Origin: Candidatus Peribacteria bacterium
GTDB taxonomy: Bacteria > Patescibacteriota > Gracilibacteria > UBA1369 > LOWO2-01-FULL-3
Assembly: GCA_943356465.1 (NCBI GenBank)
Contig: CALREX010000002.1
Coordinates: 139,012 to 203,011, forward strand
Length of the DNA: 64,000 nucleotides
Direction of reading: 5' to 3'
The notes below the pieces were generated by a model. That model made no database searches and was not told the origin of the DNA. It saw nothing but the letters and a program-made list of their open reading frames with translations. The translations under genes were made by a program, and so were the position numbers. Shown here piece after piece: positions 52,201-60,052 of this stretch. The number at the start of each line of letters is the position of its first letter. The first letter of the stretch is position 1.

Positions 52201-52506
52201 ATGCTTATGTGGAAGGAGTTTTTGGCTTTTATCAGAGAATACAAGATAACAGGATTGGCGATGGCTTTTATAATGGGAACTGCAAGCACGGATCTTGTTA
52301 AATCATTGGTTAATAATATCATAATGCCATTTGTCGGTATTTTCATGCCTGCCGGCGGTTGGAAAAGTGCAGTTTTCAATATGGGACCGCTTTCTTTACC
52401 ATGGGGTGCTTTTTTGGCTGATTTGATTAATTTTGTGATCTTGGCATTTGTTGTGTTTTTTATTGCAAAAAAGGTGTTTAAAGAGCAGAAAGTGGAGAAG
52501 AAATAG
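52201..52506 (+). CDS. mscL: MscL-like mechanosensitive channel
   Basis: About 101 aa from ATG 52201 (MLMWKEFLAFIREYK); the track start at 52165 adds a hydrophobic leader not seen in the family. The first membrane helix region LAMAFIMGTASTDLVKSLV followed by NNIIMPFVGIF and a second helix (FLADLINFVILAFVVFFIAKK) match MscL, in a short version without much of the C-terminal bundle. It protects against osmotic downshock. Start choice is uncertain between 52201 and 52207. Confidence 0.82.
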   Translation: MLMWKEFLAFIREYKITGLAMAFIMGTASTDLVKSLVNNIIMPFVGIFMPAGGWKSAVFNMGPLSLPWGAFLADLINFVILAFVVFFIAKKVFKEQKVEKK

Positions 52507-52610
52507 TGAGAGTGTGGCAATATTCCTCTGAGCTTAAGCTACTTTTTGTTAGCGTCCATCTTCATCTGTAATAAACGCAATGCGCTCAGCGAAATATTGC
52601 CACGCTCTCA
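52507..52610. repeat. Long inverted-repeat element, copy 2
   Basis: Arms 52507-52533 and 52584-52610 are 27 nt long with 24 complementary positions (core GTGGCAATATT), around a 50-nt loop. The loop aligns with that of the element at 9266-9372: CT[AG]CTT, TTGTT, CCAT and a final AAACGCAATG occur in the same order. It starts at the base after the MscL stop. Confidence 0.72.
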
Positions 52611-52690
52611 TAACTTATTTCTTATGCCTTTTCCTCCTTTAAAAACAGGTCTTTTTGTGGTATAATATTTAGATCAAATAATGCAAAGAT

Positions 52691-53527
52691 ATGTCAGAAG
52701 TGCAGTCAATAAATAAATCACCGGAACAAGGAGCACTTGCAAAAGCTATTGGGCTTGATGCGGTTGGAAAGGCATTCGGTCTTGAGTCATTCAAGAATGT
52801 TGTACCGAGCCTTAAGAAAGCAATGGAACTTGCAAATCAGAATAAAGATAAGAGTTTTTTTGATAAAATCAGCATATTTGTAACTTCGTTTACGGATGAA
52901 ATGGATAAATTAGATGTAAATAAAAAACAAATTGCCATGGATGCCGAGGCAAAAGCACGAAAAATCGTGGAAGAAGCAAAAACCGCTCAAGTAAAAGCTC
53001 CTGATTCTAATGTAGCTCCTATTTCAAATCCTGAAAATTCTTCAGAAGTGGATCCGAATGAGCCATTTGTGAAAGACAGAGATCATTTTGGCAATCAGGT
53101 TATCTTGAGAAAAAGCGCTATGAAAGCATTTAAAAATGCAATGAAAATTGCTGATGGGAAAGGCATTAGACTAAAAGTTGTTTCTTCATATCGCGATTTT
53201 GAGACTCAGGCCAGAATACGTGCTAGAAATGAAAATAAACATGTACATGATGTTGGAAAGTGGGTTTCTAAGGCTGGACATTCAAATCATCACACAGGTG
53301 GAACTATGGATATAGCTGCAATGGTGCAGGATAGTCACGGCAAATGGGTTGGAGGAACCCGTCATGAAAATCAAAAATTATTGTGGGATATATTGCCGAA
53401 AGCCGGATTCGTAAATTACAAACCTGAACCTTGGCATTGGGAAATATATAGCGAAAGATGGCTAGCAGCGCAAAAAAATGTTGCCGGAAAGACTGTTTAT
53501 AAAAAACAAGCAACTTTAAATGCATAA
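52691..53527 (+). CDS. Shared-domain VanY-type D,D-carboxypeptidase
   Basis: The 278-aa protein has the shared N-terminal domain (residues about 20-85: VVPSLKKAMELANQNKDKSFF, TSFTDEMDKLD), a linker, and a C-terminal VanY/D-Ala-D-Ala carboxypeptidase domain with VVSSYRDFETQ, the zinc-ligand motif SNHHTGGTMDIA and the terminal PWHWE. It should trim wall peptides. There is no signal peptide. A TATAAT box at 52661-52666 lies 24 bp before the start. The next gene starts 3 bp downstream. Confidence 0.92.
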   Translation: MSEVQSINKSPEQGALAKAIGLDAVGKAFGLESFKNVVPSLKKAMELANQNKDKSFFDKISIFVTSFTDEMDKLDVNKKQIAMDAEAKARKIVEEAKTAQVKAPDSNVAPISNPENSSEVDPNEPFVKDRDHFGNQVILRKSAMKAFKNAMKIADGKGIRLKVVSSYRDFETQARIRARNENKHVHDVGKWVSKAGHSNHHTGGTMDIAAMVQDSHGKWVGGTRHENQKLLWDILPKAGFVNYKPEPWHWEIYSERWLAAQKNVAGKTVYKKQATLNA

Positions 53528-53530
53528 TAT

Positions 53531-54997
53531 ATGGAAATACTTGAATCAATCGGAAAAGCCCTTGGAATCGAATCACTACAAAATGTTGTACCAAGCTTGA
53601 AAAAAGCTTACGAGGTTGCATTTAAAAATAACGACAAAAGTTTTTTGGAAAAAATCAGCCTGTTTTACGATTCCTATACCCAGGAAAAGGATAAGCTTGA
53701 TAAAGAAAAAAAAGGTATAGCAGCTAGCACAGATGAAAAAGTGAAGGCGACCCTTAAAGGAGTGCAAACACCTGAAGTGACCGCTGTTATAAAAACTCCT
53801 GATGGGCCTAGTGTTGTTGACTCAATAAAAGTACGCTTAAAAGATGGTCAGAAAGCTATGTCTAGACTTATCGAAAGAATGTTTACAGAAAGGCTAAAAC
53901 AATTTGATAAAGGTTTGTCAGATGAGGCTATTCGTAGAATTGTAATTGCGGCACTTGCGAATGCTTATGGGGAATCCAGTTTTAATCCAAATCTGGTTGG
54001 AGATGGAGTAGACAGTGTGGGTCTTTTTCAGTTAAATAGAAATGGGCTTGGGCATGGTATGTATAAATCCTGGAAAGAGGAGTTGAAGACAAATCCAAGT
54101 GCTCCCGATCCGAGAAAAGATCCAGTTAAAAATATAAGTAAAATTTTGGATAATGTCACAGGTAATCTTGGAAAATCTCTTATCGCTCGTGCAAAAGCCG
54201 GAGCTGAAATTCCCGAGCTTATTAAGATTTTTTGTTATGAAATTGAAAATCCGGCAAAAAAAGCTCTTAATACTAATGAAAGAATTGCTTTTGCCAAAAG
54301 TTTTTTCGGTGGAGATCTTTCACGTGCACCTAACGCCGTTGCCTCAAGCGCACCAGCTGCCATACCTGTGGCGCCTAATGTTGCTTCTGATTCTCACGAG
54401 ACTCTTGGAAAAAATCTACATTTCCCTATCGATCTTGGCGGGATTAAACATGGACTTTGCGACCTTGCTTCCGGTCAAAGAAACTGGTTTTTTGGAAGCA
54501 GCAGCGTTGCAGGCATGTCTAAAAGCATGGGAGGTAGATTGGGAATAGTAGGTGTAAATGCAAATGAATTTTTGCAAAATCTTAAAAGCACATGGTGGAA
54601 TAAAATTGAAACAGCAGGCTTAAAACCTCCATACCAGGTTGTTATTACAGGGCTTGGACAGAACAGTGTTTCAAATGATTCTTCCGTCAGACAAGCTCTT
54701 GTTTCATACGAGGGAATCAGAAGTTTTCTTTCAAGCAAAGGTGTAAACAGGATAAAATTTATTACTGTTAATCCAGGAGGAAAATATGGAGTATTCTGTG
54801 CAAAATTTAATGAAGAATTGGTAAGGAAATATGGCAGTAATTGTGTTGATGTAAGGCCTTATACAACAACCGCAGATGGCTCAAAAGTAAAAGATGAATT
54901 TGACGGTGGAATACACTTAAACGGCAAAGGTAAAAAAGAATGGAGAAAAGTTGTTCTTTCTGCCTTAAATGAGAGCCCTCAAGTTGCCAGTAGATAG
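53531..54997 (+). CDS. Shared-domain protein with lysozyme-like and SGNH hydrolase domains
   Basis: The 488-aa protein opens with the shared domain (VVPSLKKAYEVAFKNNDKSFL, YDSYTQEKDKLDKEK). Residues about 115-265 resemble a phage-tail-type lysozyme with the catalytic Glu in NAYGESSFNP followed by VDSVGLFQLNRNG. A Pro/Ala linker follows, then a C-terminal SGNH-hydrolase-like domain (about 300-480) with block I GSSSVAGMSK, GLGQNSVS and a final DGGIHLNGKG Asp-x-x-His pair. It could cut glycan strands and de-esterify them. No signal peptide is visible. It is the third wall-active member of the family. Confidence 0.85.
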   Translation: MEILESIGKALGIESLQNVVPSLKKAYEVAFKNNDKSFLEKISLFYDSYTQEKDKLDKEKKGIAASTDEKVKATLKGVQTPEVTAVIKTPDGPSVVDSIKVRLKDGQKAMSRLIERMFTERLKQFDKGLSDEAIRRIVIAALANAYGESSFNPNLVGDGVDSVGLFQLNRNGLGHGMYKSWKEELKTNPSAPDPRKDPVKNISKILDNVTGNLGKSLIARAKAGAEIPELIKIFCYEIENPAKKALNTNERIAFAKSFFGGDLSRAPNAVASSAPAAIPVAPNVASDSHETLGKNLHFPIDLGGIKHGLCDLASGQRNWFFGSSSVAGMSKSMGGRLGIVGVNANEFLQNLKSTWWNKIETAGLKPPYQVVITGLGQNSVSNDSSVRQALVSYEGIRSFLSSKGVNRIKFITVNPGGKYGVFCAKFNEELVRKYGSNCVDVRPYTTTADGSKVKDEFDGGIHLNGKGKKEWRKVVLSALNESPQVASR

Positions 54998-54999
54998 TT

Positions 55000-55635
55000 T
55001 TAATTTGTTCTTATGTATTCTTCAGGATCTATTATTTTTATTTGGGCCCGTCCAATCGATTCATGATCCAATCTTTCCGCCAAGCGTTCTTTTAGCATTG
55101 CCATTTGGCGGATTTCTTTTTGGCGGCTTATACATCGAAAATGAAATTTTGCATTTGGTACATTATAAAAAGTTTTGACGGAATCTGATGCCGATAAAAA
55201 TATTTTTATATCACCGAAGCCAAAAATGCTCGAAAGAAGCCCTTCCTCTATTTTTTCTATATTTTGTATTTGAGCCATATCTATCGAGTCGATTGTATCA
55301 TTCAAGAAAATTGTTTTTTTGTTGTCGATGACTCGCCTATCTGTAATTATTCCTATATTTATAAAATGATTTATTAATTTTACGAAAAATTTATTGATAT
55401 AGAAATTTGCCATCATAAAAGATATCAGAAATAATATCTTGAATTCCTGGCTTTCTCTTACTGCATCTTTGATTTTTGCGATTGCTATGACAGAAAGAAT
55501 TGCAATGAACAAAAAAATGGAAAAATAAATCATATCTTTCAGTAGTTCTATCCAATGATGTCTAAAAAAACACACAAATTCCTCTCCGGCCTGCTGGCCT
55601 TTGAAAAATCTGTCTTTGTTTATATTGACGTTCAT
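55000..55635 (-). CDS. Membrane protein with bacterial PH domain
   Basis: I start at ATG 55635, overlapping the upstream stop as ATGA (211 aa); the track start at 55653 is less likely. Two adjacent membrane helices (about 33-75) are followed by a bacterial PH-like domain (IGIITDRRVIDNKKTIF, IDMAQIQNIEKIEEGLLSS, FGFGDIKIFLSAS). Such proteins sit on the cytoplasmic side of the membrane; their function is poorly known. It is convergent with the 53531 gene (2 bp between stops). Confidence 0.85.
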   Translation of the reverse strand: MNVNINKDRFFKGQQAGEEFVCFFRHHWIELLKDMIYFSIFLFIAILSVIAIAKIKDAVRESQEFKILFLISFMMANFYINKFFVKLINHFINIGIITDRRVIDNKKTIFLNDTIDSIDMAQIQNIEKIEEGLLSSIFGFGDIKIFLSASDSVKTFYNVPNAKFHFRCISRQKEIRQMAMLKERLAERLDHESIGRAQIKIIDPEEYIRTN

Positions 55636-55856
55636 AAAGTTATGATGAACCAAATCGTAAAAATTATCATAAATAAAACAAAAGCGGCATAAATTGCCGC
55701 AATATATTCTTTAGTGATGAAGCCAAACAGCATTGTATAATGCGATTCGGGGAGGTGATATTTCTTGTTGTACTGAATTGTCCTGTATACAACAAGAGAA
55801 CAGAATAGGGTTGATCCTAAAACTGAGATAATCATTAATGTATTAAATATAGACAT
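55632..55856 (-). CDS. Small two-helix membrane protein
   Basis: A 74-aa protein with hydrophobic segments at about 5-25 and 48-72 separated by a polar loop (QYNKKYHLPESHYT). It is translationally coupled to the PH-domain protein by an ATGA overlap, so the two probably work together in the membrane. No family was recognised. Confidence 0.72.
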   Translation of the reverse strand: MSIFNTLMIISVLGSTLFCSLVVYRTIQYNKKYHLPESHYTMLFGFITKEYIAAIYAAFVLFMIIFTIWFIITL

Positions 55857-55945
55857 AGGTGAATATGTTTAACTTTTCTCCTATGATCTTGCCCACGTTT
55901 AATCTACGACTTGTTAATATTCTTGTCAAATGCTTTATAGCTGTT

Positions 55946-56257
55946 TTATCTTGCGACCTTAGCCGGAGTCGAATCTTCGCTTGAAGCTGGGACTATTTCG
56001 TCAGATTGTGAGGCTGTACTATCCTTGGAAGTATTTTGCTCTGGTGATACTACATTTGTTTGACTGGCTTTGTTTAGTTCCTGTGTTTCCGTATCCAAAC
56101 GTTTGATCAAGCCTTGATATTCATTGCTTGATTTTGCTCCAATAAAAACACTTACTCCTATAACTACCGCAACTACAGCCACAAGGACTATAATTAGCAG
56201 TTTTTTATTTTCAACCAGTATTTGTAGAAAGCCGGTTTTTTGTGTTTGTTCGTCCAT
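55946..56257 (-). CDS. Single-pass membrane protein with Ser/Glu-rich outer part
   Basis: 103 aa: short cytoplasmic start (MDEQTQKTGFLQILVENKK), one membrane helix (about 19-39) and a low-complexity external part rich in Ser, Thr and Gln. No known domain. It starts 5 bp after the stop of the 56263 gene and belongs to the same minus-strand set of envelope proteins. Confidence 0.7.
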   Translation of the reverse strand: MDEQTQKTGFLQILVENKKLLIIVLVAVVAVVIGVSVFIGAKSSNEYQGLIKRLDTETQELNKASQTNVVSPEQNTSKDSTASQSDEIVPASSEDSTPAKVAR

Positions 56258-56262
56258 ATTTT

Positions 56263-57120
56263 TTACTTAAATTTTCTACCAACAGTGTACCCTAAAATCG
56301 GAAAAATCAAATATATAATTGTCTCTGGTCCCGTGCCTGCAGTTTTTCCTTCTTTGCTATTTTGCAATGCCACAGTCGCGGCGCTATTTGACTGAGGAGC
56401 CTTCACTATCGCTTGTATTGTTTGGCTTGGCTTAGCGGAATTACTACCTGAAGTTTTTCCATTTATATCTTCAAAATCTTTTACTGCTGTTCCATATTTT
56501 AAACTTATATCCCCTGTTTTTGTATCTTTTGCTTCTTTTGTATCCAGATCTTTTGCGATAACTTTATATGAATATGCGCCTACCGGAAGAACCTTTTTTG
56601 AGTCATTATTTCCTTCCCAATGTATTTCATATTCTTTGTCACCCGTAACGTCTTTGTTGTCTATAGGTGATGCCGCCAAATTTCCGTCTTTATCGTAAAT
56701 TTTTATATCCAGCTTAGCGTCTGCTGATGTTTTTATTGTAAATGTTACGTCGTTTACAAGAGGATTGAATTCTTTCGATGAAAGTGAAACTTTTGTGAGT
56801 TTTATATCACTTATTGGCTTTACGGTTGTAGTTTTTTTTGTAAGTTCCGGCACCGATTCGTCCGCTTGCGGAGGTACAACTTTTATTTTTGGTGTCAGTT
56901 CAGGAACTGATTCATCTGGTTGTGTTGCAGTTTGTGCACCTTTTTGATCTGCTGTCGGCCCTATATATCCTGTCAATTTGTTTCCAAAATCATAATTTGT
57001 GAAAAGCAATATTGCTATAACCAAAAGACTGACTGAAGAAAAGAAAAATATTTTGTATTTTTTTAATGTCTTTTCGAGGATATCTACCGCCTGATCTTTG
57101 CTTGCTTCATTCTCAGCCAT
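56263..57120 (-). CDS. Membrane-anchored protein with FlgD-like Ig domain and TGPE tail
   Basis: 285 aa: one N-terminal membrane helix (about 24-44), Pro/Glu/Thr-rich repeats containing QPDESVPELT/QADESVPELT, then an Ig-like domain resembling FlgD (about 120-215: LDIKIYDKDGNLAAS, GAYSYKVIAKD). The C terminus reads GTGPETIIYLIFPILG followed by basic residues, a TGPE-hydrophobic-basic tail of sortase-signal type that recurs at 59536. Its ATG directly abuts the stop of the 57121 gene. Confidence 0.78.
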   Translation of the reverse strand: MAENEASKDQAVDILEKTLKKYKIFFFSSVSLLVIAILLFTNYDFGNKLTGYIGPTADQKGAQTATQPDESVPELTPKIKVVPPQADESVPELTKKTTTVKPISDIKLTKVSLSSKEFNPLVNDVTFTIKTSADAKLDIKIYDKDGNLAASPIDNKDVTGDKEYEIHWEGNNDSKKVLPVGAYSYKVIAKDLDTKEAKDTKTGDISLKYGTAVKDFEDINGKTSGSNSAKPSQTIQAIVKAPQSNSAATVALQNSKEGKTAGTGPETIIYLIFPILGYTVGRKFK

Positions 57121-59385
57121 TTATTTTTTTGTTGTAAATATTATGCTTGTTGAGGCAGTTGTATTTGTGCCATCGTCGGCTGTTATTTCTAGTGTATATT
57201 TTGTATCTTGTCCCATGTATGGAGTATTTTTGAGATAACTCGGTACAGTGAAGTAGCTACACATCCAATCTTTGTTATCTGCGCCTGATATTTGAAGTGG
57301 TTTTCCGTTTGCGTCATATAATTGGTTGAAACAATCCTTGTCATAATCTGTGATTCCTTGTGTTCCAGCACCCCATTCTTTTGATAGTTCCCATATGATT
57401 TTTTGCCCTATGTTATCTGTCAATTTCAGTGTGTAGCTTAGTGCTGGTTCTTTTTTGCCTGTATCTTTGTACTGTGCGATTTTTGTGCTGTCGTATGTAG
57501 GATCCCATGTGAATTTGAGTTCCTTTGCTAAATCAATAAGCCCGTCAGAATCAACAGCTGATCCAGTGACAGCTCCATTTTTTAGCTCAAGTTTTGTATT
57601 TAAGTTTGCCGCTTTTGTTTTGAATGTCACTGATGCCGGGTCTGACGATAATGATCCGTCAAATGCTGTTACTTCCATTTTATATTCCTTTCCTGGAGCA
57701 AGCCTTATTTTTTCTATCGTCATTTGTTCACATATCCAATCTCTACCGGTAGCGAGTTGTTTTCCATCTTCTCCATAAAGTTTTTGGAAACAATTTCCAT
57801 CAAGTTTTTCTGTTATTACTCCTGTTTCTCCATCTTTTGCACCCCACTGCGGAGTCAATTTCCATAGATCCACTGGTTTTGCAGAATCTGTTATATCTGT
57901 AAATATCCATGTGTAGCTTAGAGTTGGTTTGGTCTTTGCCGCATCAGTATATTGTGTTTGTTTTGCGTCTGTTACTTTCCATGAGATTGGCATATTCTGA
58001 GCTGAATCTATTGTTGTATATATAGGGTTTACTGTTACTACAGGTTTTGCGTTCGCTGTCTCTACGTCAGACTGTATGATCGTCATTGTATTCCCTTCTG
58101 CATTTGGTGTGACTTTTTTTGTGTTTGTGCCGTCTGAAAATTCGAGTTCTGTTATCTTGATTGCATGTTTGTTATTGTCGGTTGCCGCATAAGCGTTGTC
58201 TTCAATGTCAGCTTTGATTTCAATAACAGATTTAATATCTTTTGTTATTTTTATTTCAGTATCAAATGTCTTAGGAAATACTGGATTAGGTATTGCTATT
58301 AATTCATTCTTCCCATCTAATACATATATTTTTTTGATATCATTTGCTCCTTTTTTCCCGCTGATGCCTGTGTAATCAAGTGTTATTTTGTTTATCGTGA
58401 TATCTTTGTTTTGTGATATATCAAATGTTGCGAGCGAGACTTTTATTGAGCCTTGTTTTATTTCCGTTGAAGATACAGAATTTGTATCCAATGTGACTTT
58501 TATTGCTACATCTTTCGTGTCTGTCGCTGATTTGTCATCTGCTGATTGTTTTGTTAATTTGTCTGTTTTTATATTTATCCAAACGATATTGTTGTAGGAT
58601 TTCTTTTCATCCGGAGTTTTCATTTTTATAAAATCTTTGTTATTTTTTGTGCCCCAAATCGAATATGTTGCGGGATCCACGTCTTTTAGCAATTCCTGAA
58701 AATAATCAGATGTCATCGCTACTGCATGCCATCCTTTTGTGAAATATGAGATTGGAAGATTTGACTGTGGAGCATCTGTTTCACTTTTGACGAGCAATAA
58801 CTCCGGTGAATAATCCGCCATTACGAATACAGCTTCACCTCCTGAGATTGTTACTTTTTGAAGTTCTGCCTGTTTTGAAGAATCTATCACCATCAATATT
58901 TTATTTCCCTTTTTATCTGTAGTATTGAAATAATCATTTTGTGTTGTTACAAATTGTCCTTTGTCTGACTGGTAAACTCCAAAAATTATTCTTCCTCCTT
59001 CTTTTCTGCTTGTTGCATCCATGATTTCCTGCAAATTTGTATCCTGTGCGGCAAAAAATATATTTACTTTATCCTTTTCCGCTTTTTTGGTTTTGCTTAC
59101 GTCTATACCTGATTTTTTTAATTCTGTTATTTTGTCATCGTATGTTTTTGCGTCCGCTTTTTCCCACTTTGTCGCTCCAAATTCCGCGTCTTTTGAAAAA
59201 GCTTGGTAAGTGCTGCGTTTTGCGGTCAGTTCCGGTGGAGTATCTTCTGTTTTAGAAAGATAATAAACTCCGCCTACAAGGACTGTAGTCATCAATAATC
59301 CGACTACAGTGAATAGTCCAAATTTTGAAATTGGAGAATTACGTAAAATGTTCTGATTCACCTCATGTTTTGCTGAATTTTGCAT
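57121..59385 (-). CDS. Large membrane-anchored surface protein, paralogue of 60053
   Basis: 754 aa: cytoplasmic start, one membrane helix (about 24-44, KFGLFTVVGLLMTTVLVGGVYYL), then an extracellular region. Residues about 60-275 resemble the same region of the 60053 protein, including a W-x(n)-F-x-E-L and NNIVWINI pattern. The middle (about 285-440) is a beta module ending NTMTIIQ that matches the 63296 protein. Two ~130-residue Ig-like repeats close it (SWKVTDAKQTQYTDAAKTKP and FTWDPTYDSTKIAQYKDTGK, each with an NCFQKLY/DCFNQLYD cysteine motif). No enzymatic motif is visible. The leader is A/C-rich. Confidence 0.8.
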   Translation of the reverse strand: MQNSAKHEVNQNILRNSPISKFGLFTVVGLLMTTVLVGGVYYLSKTEDTPPELTAKRSTYQAFSKDAEFGATKWEKADAKTYDDKITELKKSGIDVSKTKKAEKDKVNIFFAAQDTNLQEIMDATSRKEGGRIIFGVYQSDKGQFVTTQNDYFNTTDKKGNKILMVIDSSKQAELQKVTISGGEAVFVMADYSPELLLVKSETDAPQSNLPISYFTKGWHAVAMTSDYFQELLKDVDPATYSIWGTKNNKDFIKMKTPDEKKSYNNIVWINIKTDKLTKQSADDKSATDTKDVAIKVTLDTNSVSSTEIKQGSIKVSLATFDISQNKDITINKITLDYTGISGKKGANDIKKIYVLDGKNELIAIPNPVFPKTFDTEIKITKDIKSVIEIKADIEDNAYAATDNNKHAIKITELEFSDGTNTKKVTPNAEGNTMTIIQSDVETANAKPVVTVNPIYTTIDSAQNMPISWKVTDAKQTQYTDAAKTKPTLSYTWIFTDITDSAKPVDLWKLTPQWGAKDGETGVITEKLDGNCFQKLYGEDGKQLATGRDWICEQMTIEKIRLAPGKEYKMEVTAFDGSLSSDPASVTFKTKAANLNTKLELKNGAVTGSAVDSDGLIDLAKELKFTWDPTYDSTKIAQYKDTGKKEPALSYTLKLTDNIGQKIIWELSKEWGAGTQGITDYDKDCFNQLYDANGKPLQISGADNKDWMCSYFTVPSYLKNTPYMGQDTKYTLEITADDGTNTTASTSIIFTTKK

Positions 59386-59473
59386 GTTTTTTTGTGTTTA
59401 TTTTTGTTTTTACCTTAAGTATATTATACATGTTTTTTGATGATTTGGCAAGGAGGCGTTTATCCCTTACAAT

Positions 59474-59506
59474 AAAATAACCTGAGGTTTTAATTCAGGT
59501 TATTTT
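59474..59506 (-). terminator. Terminator between the two surface-protein genes
   Basis: A perfect 12-bp stem AAAATAACCTGA/TCAGGTTATTTT with A/T-rich flanks on both sides; it ends the 59536 gene on the minus strand and could work in both directions. Confidence 0.8.
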
Positions 59507-59535
59507 GTTAAATTTTATTGTTGTGAGATATTCGA

Positions 59536-60024
59536 CTATTTCTTTTTGCGATACAGATATCCACCCATCAGACTTGGTGCCAAAAGAATCAACATTTCAG
59601 GGCCTGTTTTTACGAGGCCGCCTTTTGTTGAGCCACTACCTGTGCCACCTGTACTTTTATTTGTAGTTGTGGTTTTTGTATTACCTTTGTTATCTGTGGT
59701 TGTGGTTTTTGTGTTACCCTTGTTGTCTGTAGTTTTTGTTATTGTATTACCTTTGCTGTCTGTGGTTGTTGTGACAGTATTGCCATTGCTGTCGGTTGTA
59801 GTTGTACTTCCGAGTGATGGTGGCGTTCCGGATTCTGATCCGTCCGTACCTCCTAGCGATGGTGGCGTGCTACTTCCTCCAAGCGATGGTGGAGTACTGC
59901 TGCCTCCGAGTGATGGTGGAGGCGTGCTGCTTCCTCCAAGAGATGGAGGTGTAGAGGCAAATGCTATTGCCTGACCCACCAGAAGGAGCGCGACTGAAAA
60001 TGGTATTAATATTAATTTTTTCAT
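59536..60024 (-). CDS. Exported low-complexity repeat protein with TGPE tail
   Basis: 162 aa: signal peptide (about 1-24, ending AFAS), then four to five PPSLGGS-type repeats, then six short Thr/Asn/Gly repeats of the form TTTDNKGNTK, and a C-terminal KTGPEMLILLAPSLMGG-basic tail. The repeats are unlikely to fold as a globular domain; they look like a stalk or wall spacer. The tail has the layout of a sortase-type signal (motif, hydrophobic stretch, basic end). An AAAGGAG sequence lies 24 bp before ATG, farther than a normal ribosome site. Confidence 0.78.
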   Translation of the reverse strand: MKKLILIPFSVALLLVGQAIAFASTPPSLGGSSTPPPSLGGSSTPPSLGGSSTPPSLGGTDGSESGTPPSLGSTTTTDSNGNTVTTTTDSKGNTITKTTDNKGNTKTTTTDNKGNTKTTTTNKSTGGTGSGSTKGGLVKTGPEMLILLAPSLMGGYLYRKKK

Positions 60025-60052
60025 TTTTGTTTTTGTTTATTTTGGCTCCTTT

